From Fidelibacterota bacterium UBA6817 (GTDB taxonomy: Bacteria; Fidelibacterota; Fidelibacteria; Fidelibacterales; Fidelibacteraceae): a stretch of 9,194 nucleotides of DNA. The notes beneath the pieces were generated by a model. The model was not told where the DNA came from and ran no database searches. It saw nothing but the letters and a program-made list of their open reading frames with translations. The translations under genes were made by a program, and so were the position numbers. The first letter of the stretch is position 1. Each line of letters opens with the position of its first letter. Positions 1 to 5,648 of this stretch are shown one piece after another. The DNA lies in NCBI GenBank assembly GCA_002452555.1, contig DKER01000128.1, forward strand, positions 1 through 9,194, read 5' to 3'.

Positions 1-23
1 GTTGAGACGTTGAGAGGTTGAGG
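1..23. repeat. 8-bp tandem repeat, three copies
   Basis: Three head-to-tail copies of gttgagac / gttgagag / gttgagg start at the first base, so the array may continue beyond the window. It is the first of three different short-period arrays in the non-coding left end. Just after it, gctcgc occurs twice (23-28 and 32-37) with a 3-bp spacer. Confidence 0.75.
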
Positions 24-42
24 CTCGCGATGCTCGCTGTTT

Positions 43-79
43 AAGAGTTCATGGGCTCAAGAGTTCATGAACTCAAGAG
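43..79. repeat. 16-bp tandem repeat, two and a third copies
   Basis: Unit aagagttcatgggctc (43-58) is followed directly by aagagttcatgaactc (59-74), which differs at two positions, and then by a partial third unit aagag (75-79). The second copy contains a perfect 14-bp palindrome at 61-74. No open reading frame on either strand explains the periodicity. Confidence 0.75.
61..74. repeat. Perfect 14-bp palindrome
   Basis: The sequence gagttcatgaactc equals its own reverse complement, and the symmetry ends at the flanking bases (a on both sides). The two-base difference from the neighbouring repeat copy (43-58) is what makes this copy symmetrical, so the palindrome may be a by-product of repeat drift. 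No function is assigned. Confidence 0.8.
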
Positions 80-96
80 GACTGGTTGCCTGTTGA

Positions 97-138
97 CTGC
101 CGACTGACAACTGCCGACTGACCACTGCCGACTGTCAA
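97..138. repeat. 14-bp tandem repeat, three copies
   Basis: Three contiguous copies, ctgccgactgacaa (97-110), ctgccgactgacca (111-124) and ctgccgactgtcaa (125-138), are followed by one more ctg. Divergence is one or two bases per copy. The array is bracketed by gttgac (92-97) and its reverse complement gtcaac (134-139). It is clearly richer in GC than the genes nearby. It ends 8 bp before the stop codon of the last small gene, so a leftward transcript would run into it. Confidence 0.85.
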
Positions 139-146
139 CTGATCGC

Positions 147-341
147 TTACCACAAATCCCTCTTTTTAAAAGCATCAAAATGGATGAGCTGACGGAGAAT
201 TTCTTTAACAGCCCCTCTCAGAACGCCATTTAATTTTATGCTAGCTGTTTCACCCGCAGGGTTTTTATCCAATTTTTGAACTAATTGCCGGAATTCTGTC
301 AATTGGTCATCATCCAGTTCTATGGTAATTTTATTAAGCAT
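147..341 (-). CDS. Small hypothetical protein, 64 aa
   Basis: I do not recognise this gene. The product is a charged, cytoplasmic-looking protein with no signal peptide or membrane segment. It opens with a short hydrophobic strand (KITIEL), followed by an acidic turn and a probable helix to about residue 25. A polar linker leads to a second probable helix (about 38-54) and a basic/aromatic tail ending in DLW. Support for it being real: the ATG lies one base after the stop of the upstream gene, and a good Shine-Dalgarno (agagagg, 348-354 on the complement) sits 6 nt before it, inside the end of that gene. The strand-helix start vaguely recalls ribbon-helix-helix proteins, but I cannot claim that. 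It is the last gene before the repeat tract. Confidence 0.6.
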   Translation of the reverse strand: MLNKITIELDDDQLTEFRQLVQKLDKNPAGETASIKLNGVLRGAVKEILRQLIHFDAFKKRDLW

Positions 342-342
342 G

Positions 343-732
343 TTATTCCTCTCTCTTCAGATACATTTTGTAATTGTACGCATCCAGTTTTTCAATAACA
401 ATACTATCTCCCGGTTTAATATTTTTATCGGACATATACCGAGTCGTGCCTTTTGTATAACTCCGGTTTCTTAAGACAAACCGTTTGTCAACAATATCCG
501 TTTCAATGGAAAACCCTGCATCAGTATTAATAGTAATCGTTTTAACCTTATAGCTTAAATTTACATTATCTGCCGGATTCATGGCACCGATCACATCGTA
601 GGGGAAAAAATCAATATATTCGGCAACGGAAAACTGACGCTGCATATAGAATAAATTTTGACGGGTTATCTCAATCTCTATTTTGTCTCTCAGTTTTATG
701 CCGGTCCAGTTTTGATCATCAAATGGTATCAT
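343..732 (-). CDS. Hypothetical protein, 129 aa, possible B3-like DNA-binding barrel
   Basis: This is an unrecognised cytoplasmic protein rich in predicted beta strands, with no signal peptide or membrane helix. The N-terminal part carries an IDFFPYDVIGA segment (about 41-51). The C-terminal half runs IETDIVDKRFVLRNRSYTKG (76-95), then a short helix, then the turn IKPGDSIVIE (105-114) and YNYKMYL. The order of an R-x-R strand, a short helix, a KPGD turn and a final strand resembles the B3/EcoRII-N/NgoFVII-type DNA-binding pseudobarrel. That is pattern matching by eye, not a family assignment. The ATG at 732 is 11 nt after the amrS stop and has no clear Shine-Dalgarno, so expression may depend on coupling. 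The 64-aa gene follows after one base, which suggests a two-gene unit. Confidence 0.65.
   Translation of the reverse strand: MIPFDDQNWTGIKLRDKIEIEITRQNLFYMQRQFSVAEYIDFFPYDVIGAMNPADNVNLSYKVKTITINTDAGFSIETDIVDKRFVLRNRSYTKGTTRYMSDKNIKPGDSIVIEKLDAYNYKMYLKREE
348..354 (-). promoter_or_regulatory. Ribosome binding site of the 64-aa gene
   Basis: On the minus strand agagagg lies 6 nt before the ATG at 341, inside the last codons of the 129-aa gene. This supports the small gene as translated and fixes its start. Confidence 0.6.
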
Positions 733-743
733 TTATCAGATTT

Positions 744-1772
744 TCAAAGTTTATCGTTAATAATATCAATAAGCCGTCCACAACGGCAAAATCCTTCTTT
801 TTCAAGTCTTCCCTGATAATGTTGCCGATTAACCAACAAAGCATGACAATCGGGACAATACGTAGAATTATCCACATCGTGGATGTTGCCAATATACACA
901 TAATAAAGGCCACTTTCCATTGCCAGTTCTTTTGCCCGAAATAAGGATTCCCGTTTTGTAGAAGGGTGATGAAGTCTTTTATAGCCGGGATAAAAAGCAG
1001 ATAAATGAAGAGGTGTATGGTTTCCCAACATAGTGCATATCCACTCAAATTCTTTTTTCAATTCCTCTTCAGAATCATTAAGTCCCGGTATCAGCAATGT
1101 TGTCAATTCAATGTGTTTTCCCATATTTCGTAAAGTGATCATAGTTTTTTGAACTGGATCAAACGATGAACCGGTATATTTCCTGTAAAAGGAATCAGAA
1201 AACCCTTTCAGATCGATGTTGAAGGCATCAATGCGGGAAAAGACTTCAGGTAGGACTTCCGGACAAATATAGCCGTTTGTAACGGCAACTGTTTTTATTC
1301 CTTCCAGGCAGGCTTGTTCAGCAATATCAGTCATATATTCCGAAAAAACCACCGGTTCATTATACGTAAAAGCGATCAGATGAAGATCTGACTGCTTACA
1401 ACTCATGATTATATCCTGAGGAGAATAATACACCGGGAGTTTATTGTTGTCATATCCCGTTTGTGACATATTCCAGTTCTGACAAAAATCACAGGACAGA
1501 TTACACCCGAAGGTACCAATACTGAATATGGATTCTCCGGGATAAAAGTGATACAGCGGTTTTTTTTCTATGGGATCGATTTGCATGGCAACCGGATGTC
1601 CGTATGATATACTGTAAAGTACACCGCCAATATTTTTTCGCACGTTGCAAATACCGGATTGCCCGGGTTTCATCAGACATTTATGAGGACATAATAAACA
1701 TTGGATTTTCTCCTGTGAATCAGGCAAAACGGACCACCAACGTGCCGTATAGTATGTATCAGAATAATTCAT
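744..1772 (-). CDS. amrS: AmrS-family radical SAM protein (AmmeMemoRadiSam system)
   Basis: This is a 342-aa radical SAM enzyme of the AmrS type, formerly annotated as a pyruvate-formate-lyase-activating-enzyme-like protein. The cluster motif GCNLSCDFC gives C90, C94 and C97, which would ligate the [4Fe-4S] cluster that cleaves S-adenosylmethionine. An N-terminal cysteine set (C25, C28, C32 and C42, the last in GQSGICNVR) and a C-terminal ribbon-like set (C306, C309, C329, C331) are typical of the subfamily and probably bind metal. The length fits the family. AmrS usually occurs with MEMO1 and AMMECR1 proteins, and none is encoded in this window. The gene starts with ATG inside the end of the upstream secreted-protein gene (14-nt overlap), and an in-frame TAA lies directly before the ATG. 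No strong Shine-Dalgarno is visible. The exact substrate cannot be read from the sequence. Confidence 0.92.
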   Translation of the reverse strand: MNYSDTYYTARWWSVLPDSQEKIQCLLCPHKCLMKPGQSGICNVRKNIGGVLYSISYGHPVAMQIDPIEKKPLYHFYPGESIFSIGTFGCNLSCDFCQNWNMSQTGYDNNKLPVYYSPQDIIMSCKQSDLHLIAFTYNEPVVFSEYMTDIAEQACLEGIKTVAVTNGYICPEVLPEVFSRIDAFNIDLKGFSDSFYRKYTGSSFDPVQKTMITLRNMGKHIELTTLLIPGLNDSEEELKKEFEWICTMLGNHTPLHLSAFYPGYKRLHHPSTKRESLFRAKELAMESGLYYVYIGNIHDVDNSTYCPDCHALLVNRQHYQGRLEKEGFCRCGRLIDIINDKL

Positions 1773-2472
1773 TTAATCGTTTATCGAGTTCATTTTTTTT
1801 TATTTTAACTGTATCCGCTTCAATCGAATAGATCAGCTCTATCTTTTTTTCAGCTCTGTTAATTGATGTTGTCAGAGATTCTTTACCATTTTTCCATGAA
1901 TGTGTATAAAACTTCCTTTCAGGAACATACCAACGGGTTTCCAGAACCGTTACTTTTCCGGGATTCCCGTATTTTTCTGTTAGAATTCGGACAATTTTTT
2001 TATACCGTTCCAACAGTAAAAAATCCGCTCTTTTTTCCGGAAGATAATCTACATGAAATCCATAAAGAATATCTGACCGGTAGTACGGGTAACAAAGCAG
2101 CGAATCATCAGCAGCCTGAGTGATCCACAATGTATCAGACAGTTTCACAAACTGATTGGCTTCCAGCAGCCATTCCACACGATCTTTGGGTAAATGCCAT
2201 GATATTCCTGAAAAACTGAAATTGTAAACGTCTACATCCATAATAAATAATTGTGTTGTAAGTCCGGGCGACGTTTCATCCGGATATACTTCTGCAGGAA
2301 ATGTTGATTCCCGATCCGATAATATTGTATCCTGCTCGTAAATAATCGTATCTGCAATCGATTCCAAGTCAATTATCGGACTTACGACTTCAGACATAAT
2401 AAGACTATCAGCTTCCTGTCCCAAAGCGGGAATAAACAAAAGAATCAAAAAAAAGCATTTAAATTTTTTCAT
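1759..2472 (-). CDS. Secreted hypothetical protein with signal peptide, 237 aa
   Basis: I do not recognise a named family. The protein begins with a classical signal peptide: MKKFK, a hydrophobic core (CFFLILLFIPA) and a likely cleavage site after ALG at about residue 18, which suits signal peptidase I. There is no lipobox, so it is probably periplasmic or exported rather than a lipoprotein. Residues 19-70 are acidic and low in structure. The body (about 70-225) is a mixed alpha/beta domain rich in W, Y and F. It includes a helix LLLERYKKIVRILTEKYG ending in a YGNPGK turn, then strands around TRWYVP and LTTSINRAEKKIELIYSI. The C-terminus is highly charged (KIKKNELDKRLNELF). The gene overlaps amrS by 14 nt, so the two are probably cotranscribed. 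A run of nine A lies near its 3' end. The ATG at 2472 has only a distant aagga (about 20 nt upstream). Confidence 0.8.
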   Translation of the reverse strand: MKKFKCFFLILLFIPALGQEADSLIMSEVVSPIIDLESIADTIIYEQDTILSDRESTFPAEVYPDETSPGLTTQLFIMDVDVYNFSFSGISWHLPKDRVEWLLEANQFVKLSDTLWITQAADDSLLCYPYYRSDILYGFHVDYLPEKRADFLLLERYKKIVRILTEKYGNPGKVTVLETRWYVPERKFYTHSWKNGKESLTTSINRAEKKIELIYSIEADTVKIKKNELDKRLNELF

Positions 2473-2594
2473 TGCAACACCACATTTGAATCGATCCTTA
2501 AGTGTCTTTCATTTCGTTTCATCATATTTGCTGATTAGTCAGAATATTTCATCCTCGATTATAAAAATTATTAATTATTTTCTTTAAATGCAAG
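2473..2594 (-). promoter_or_regulatory. Intergenic region with probable promoter for the secreted-protein/amrS operon
   Basis: This 122-bp gap is the only sizeable spacer between genes and is strongly AT-rich. On the minus strand a perfect TATAAT lies at 2558-2563, about 86 nt before the ATG at 2472. I see no convincing -35 hexamer at the normal 17-bp distance (the sequence there is taaaga), so the promoter is a candidate only. No T-run terminator follows hemW, so readthrough from the upstream operon is possible. Confidence 0.4.
2524..2547. promoter_or_regulatory. Interrupted dyad downstream of the candidate -10 box
   Basis: Arms atatt (2524-2528) and aatat (2543-2547), plus inner arms ctga (2531-2534) and tcag (2539-2542), pair around a 4-base loop, with tg as a bulge on one side. 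It would fall from about +4 to +27 of a transcript from the candidate promoter. It could be an operator or a weak leader hairpin. There is no U-run, so a terminator is unlikely. Confidence 0.3.
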
Positions 2595-3731
2595 TTACCC
2601 AACCATTATTTCTGATAATTTTTCAATTATTGTATCAAGAACAACCCATCCATGGGGAGTGATTTTAATTTTATTGTCATCCATAATAATCAGAGTATTC
2701 CCCCCTTCTCTGTTAATGTCATCCAATATTGCCTGACTATTCATTTTTCTTCCGCCATGTGTCAGTTCAGAGACATCCAACCCCCGGGATGTCCTGAGAC
2801 TCAGCATTATTTTTTCATCAATTTGTTCCTTGTCACTCAATATTTCCTCTTCAACCTCCCGATTTCCCTTTATATATGATTGAAGGTCATTACTGTTCCA
2901 TGATCGTTTATTGCCGGATTTTGAATGGGCTGAGGGACCAAATCCCAAATAATCACAATCATTCCAGTATTTGATATTATGTCTGCTTTCAAAACCCGGG
3001 AGACAATAGTTTGACACTTCGTAATGGTGATAGCCGGCACTTGTCAGCAAGCGATGTGCTGCCAGGTATATTTCCCTAACGATTTCCGGATCGGGGCTTG
3101 AAAGAAATCCGGATTCAACATCACGATACAGAGGTGTGTCTTTTTCAATAGACAAGGTGTATACTGAAAGATGTTCAGGGCGATATGTCAGTAATTGCTC
3201 AAAATTGTATTCTATGTTTTGCAGGGACTGATTCGGAAGTCCTACAATCAAATCGCAGGATATATTGGAAACATCATTTTGTCTCAAAAGTTTCAGGATT
3301 TCATGATTTTTGGAACTATTATGGATACGGTTTAAGAATCTTAATTCACTGTCAGTAAAAGACTGACAACCCACAGAAAACCTGTTGATACCCATTGATT
3401 TGTAGTGTAACAGCGTTTCTTCTGACACAAACTCCGGATTAATTTCCAATGTTATTTCTGTATCCTCAAGAAGACTATAGGATTTTTTGATATGAGTTAT
3501 GATGCTGGAAATGTGATCACCGGACAATACATTGGGTGTTCCGCCGCCGATATAGACAGTATCAAAACGTTTGCCTGCATGAACATGCGATTTTTCCGTG
3601 ATTTCCTGTAAAAGAGAACTGATAAATGTGCTATGGAGTTCTTTATTTCCTCCTACACTATAGAAATCACAGTAGGAACACTTTTTAAAACAAAAGGGAA
3701 TATGAATGTAAATCCCCGGATACATCATCAT
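2595..3731 (-). CDS. hemW: HemW, radical SAM heme chaperone (HemN-like)
   Basis: This 378-aa protein belongs to the oxygen-independent coproporphyrinogen oxidase-like group, now called HemW, which binds heme and is thought to deliver it to target proteins. The radical SAM motif FCFKKCSYCDF gives C14, C18 and C21. The position two after the third cysteine is F, whereas true HemN has a fourth cysteine there, so this is HemW rather than the heme-synthesis enzyme. GGGTP (62-66) binds SAM. Further family blocks are FSVGCQSF, CDLIVGLP and the stretch ESRHNIKYWNDCDYLGFGPS. Length is typical. It is the last gene of the nadE-to-hemW operon, starting 4 nt after the lepB stop. Three consecutive ATG codons (3723-3731) make the exact start uncertain by up to two residues. 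No Shine-Dalgarno is evident, which fits translational coupling to lepB. Confidence 0.93.
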   Translation of the reverse strand: MMMYPGIYIHIPFCFKKCSYCDFYSVGGNKELHSTFISSLLQEITEKSHVHAGKRFDTVYIGGGTPNVLSGDHISSIITHIKKSYSLLEDTEITLEINPEFVSEETLLHYKSMGINRFSVGCQSFTDSELRFLNRIHNSSKNHEILKLLRQNDVSNISCDLIVGLPNQSLQNIEYNFEQLLTYRPEHLSVYTLSIEKDTPLYRDVESGFLSSPDPEIVREIYLAAHRLLTSAGYHHYEVSNYCLPGFESRHNIKYWNDCDYLGFGPSAHSKSGNKRSWNSNDLQSYIKGNREVEEEILSDKEQIDEKIMLSLRTSRGLDVSELTHGGRKMNSQAILDDINREGGNTLIIMDDNKIKITPHGWVVLDTIIEKLSEIMVG

Positions 3732-3735
3732 CGTA

Positions 3736-4641
3736 TCAGGAAACGGTGTGTAATAATCGATTCCAACGGATCTTTTTATAGAATTGGGACCATGGAACAG
3801 ATTTATCCCATGAAAAATAAAGAATGAGCGGTTTCCCCATTACAAATTCATGGGGGACCAATCCCCAGTAACGGCTGTCAAAACTGTTATCCCGATTATC
3901 CCCTACCATAAAGTAATAATTCTGTTCGACCTTGTATTTTGGTTCTCCATCTTCATAAAATATACCAAAATTATCCTTTGAGCTGTGACCGTCCAGAATC
4001 ATGATATGCCGAATGTATTCAATTTCAGTCGGTGACAGTTCGGATAATATAAAAACGTCATCTTTTTTGGGAATATAGATTGTTTCGTATTGGTCCCTGT
4101 TGCCGTTGCCTGCAGGGAAAATCCGGGGTTCATTGTATGTTTTCGGCCAAATGTTGTTATAATTTACAATTGAGTGATCCGGATCATCATAGAGTTCGCC
4201 ATTCATAAAGATTTTCTTGTCGATTATTTCTACGGAATCACCGGGGGCACCCAAACATCGCTTTACATAATTGGTCCACGGATCGAGGGGGAATTTAAAT
4301 ATCACCACATCGCCTACTGACGGTTCGTCAAACGCCGGGAAACGGTAATACGGTATATCAAATCCAATCCGCGTGAAAGGAATACCGATCCAGTCCGGTG
4401 TACGGGCTCCGTAAACAAATTTATTCCCCAGCAGAAAGTCTCCTACGTTGATAGTCTTTTCCATCGATCCGGTTGGGATCTGATAAGCTTCAATAATACC
4501 GGCACGGATAAAAAAGACGGCAATAATGACAAGTGTCCATGATTTAATTTCATAAATGACCCGCTCTTTGCGTGTTTTAAAGACTTTTTTATTGCTTTCC
4601 TTCTTTAATCGGTATCGCCTGTACATTTCCCTGATGTTCAT
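3736..4641 (-). CDS. lepB: Signal peptidase I
   Basis: This inner-membrane serine protease removes signal peptides from exported proteins, with its catalytic domain outside the cytoplasmic membrane. The basic N-terminus (residues 1-33) is followed by one membrane segment (about 34-51). The catalytic serine is S59 in IPTGSME, and the general base is K127 in YVKRCLGAPGD. The conserved box GDNRDNSFDSRYWG (248-261) is complete, so the enzyme should be active. At 301 aa it is longer than Gram-positive forms. The extra length is an insertion of about 85 residues (roughly 150-235) between the boxes after the lysine and the GDNRDNS box, containing aromatic and acidic stretches. The start ATG overlaps the stop of the RNase HII-YraN gene as ATGA. 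The signal peptide of the secreted protein downstream is a plausible substrate. Confidence 0.95.
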   Translation of the reverse strand: MNIREMYRRYRLKKESNKKVFKTRKERVIYEIKSWTLVIIAVFFIRAGIIEAYQIPTGSMEKTINVGDFLLGNKFVYGARTPDWIGIPFTRIGFDIPYYRFPAFDEPSVGDVVIFKFPLDPWTNYVKRCLGAPGDSVEIIDKKIFMNGELYDDPDHSIVNYNNIWPKTYNEPRIFPAGNGNRDQYETIYIPKKDDVFILSELSPTEIEYIRHIMILDGHSSKDNFGIFYEDGEPKYKVEQNYYFMVGDNRDNSFDSRYWGLVPHEFVMGKPLILYFSWDKSVPWSQFYKKIRWNRLLHTVS

Positions 4642-5648
4642 GAATCCAGCTCACTTTCTCTGCCGTAAATTATATCGGCATAATGTTTTATTGACGGATT
4701 TCGCCAGTTTGTGGCCTTCACAATAACCACATCAAGACGAACATGATATTCCTCATAGCCTAATTTATTGAAATATAATTCTGATAGTTGAAGCATTTTT
4801 TTTATTTTGTAGTCGGTTATCCATTCTTCGGGATCCAGTTTATCATTCGGACCAGACGTTTTTACTTCGATAAGTATAAACTGTTCCCCTTTTTTCATGA
4901 TCAGGTCAATTTCTCCATAGTGTTTTAGTCTCACATTCCGTTCAATAAATTCATACCCTTTTTGCATTAATGCATATAAAGCCCAGCTTTCCCCCCAGGC
5001 GCCCAGAATCCTTCTGTCGGGATATGGAGGAAAAACATAGGATTTTAAAGGTTCAAAAGACAAACGATGTTCGGGAGACGGAAGATTTTCTTTAAGCTTT
5101 TGTAAATGGAGTTCCGTTCCATACCCTTTATGTTTTTCCAAATCAAAAAACGGATAGCGGTCGTTGGCTTTCTTTACATATCTGTCTCTTCCAACCTTTG
5201 CAAGAATTGATGCAGCAGCAATTGAAAATGATTTCCTGTCCCCGCCTTTTACGGCAATACAATTATCCAGACCGTTTGGAATACGGTTTCCGTCAATCAG
5301 GATTCGATCCGGTCGAATGATCAGTTTTTCAACAGCTTGTTTCATTCCGTTTAATGTGGCATTTAAAATGTTCATCCGGTCAATTTCCGTGTGGTCAATC
5401 AGAACAACACTCCATGCAAGAGCATAATCAATAATCCATTGATAAGCGATATCCCGTTGTTTCTCCGTCATTTTTTTTGAATCGCGTATCAGGGGATCGG
5501 GACTGAAATGAAGGGGAAACAGAACAGCTCCTATGGCTACCGGACCAAAAATTGGTCCGCGTCCCGCTTCATCGACACCGACTACAAGATCAGCCGGATT
5601 TGAGCGCTGTGATTGATCAAATAACCACAAAGGATTGTCATTTACCAT
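4638..5648 (-). CDS. rnhB: RNase HII fused to YraN (UPF0102) nuclease-like domain
   Basis: One 336-aa frame encodes two full domains. Residues 1-205 are RNase HII, which cuts RNA in RNA-DNA hybrids and starts removal of misinserted ribonucleotides. It has VGVDEAGRG with D26 and E27, D119 in LIDGN and D137 in KGGD as the acidic set, then SIAAASILAKV, HKGYGT and SPEHRLSFEP. Residues 214-336 are a complete YraN domain: GAWGE (E220), N238, GEIDLI (E246, D248) and IEVKT (E261, K263), the PD-(D/E)XK-like core. No stop or frameshift lies between the halves, and the linker is only about ten residues. These genes are often neighbours in other bacteria, so fusion is a logical step. The start overlaps comEC by 7 nt, with ggaggag 11 nt upstream. 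Function of the YraN half in branched-DNA processing is plausible but inferred. Confidence 0.94.
   Translation of the reverse strand: MVNDNPLWLFDQSQRSNPADLVVGVDEAGRGPIFGPVAIGAVLFPLHFSPDPLIRDSKKMTEKQRDIAYQWIIDYALAWSVVLIDHTEIDRMNILNATLNGMKQAVEKLIIRPDRILIDGNRIPNGLDNCIAVKGGDRKSFSIAAASILAKVGRDRYVKKANDRYPFFDLEKHKGYGTELHLQKLKENLPSPEHRLSFEPLKSYVFPPYPDRRILGAWGESWALYALMQKGYEFIERNVRLKHYGEIDLIMKKGEQFILIEVKTSGPNDKLDPEEWITDYKIKKMLQLSELYFNKLGYEEYHVRLDVVIVKATNWRNPSIKHYADIIYGRESELDS

Noticed and set aside
1..138. CRISPR array
   Set aside because: Units are only 8-16 bp and directly abut each other, with no unique spacers of regular length and no cas gene nearby.
723..944. Plus-strand reading frame of 73 codons opposite amrS
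   Set aside because: It lies antisense within a well-supported conserved gene, has no ribosome binding site and shows no family features.
719..1048. Minus-strand hydrophobic frame overlapping the 3' part of amrS
   Set aside because: It looks membrane-like but is a shifted frame of the conserved amrS region encoding the C-terminal cysteine motif, which explains the sequence fully.
744..1772. Pyruvate formate-lyase activating enzyme
   Set aside because: The N-terminal and C-terminal cysteine sets and the overall length fit AmrS. No formate-lyase gene is adjacent.
2524..2547. Rho-independent terminator of hemW
   Set aside because: The stem is AT-rich and bulged and is not followed by a run of T in the direction of transcription.
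2595..3731. True coproporphyrinogen III dehydrogenase (HemN)
   Set aside because: The fourth motif cysteine of HemN is replaced by F after the CxxxCxxC motif and the protein is shorter than HemN, which points to HemW.
5164..5427. Plus-strand reading frame of 87 codons opposite rnhB
   Set aside because: It is antisense to the conserved RNase HII catalytic region, and its openness follows from codon bias of the real gene.
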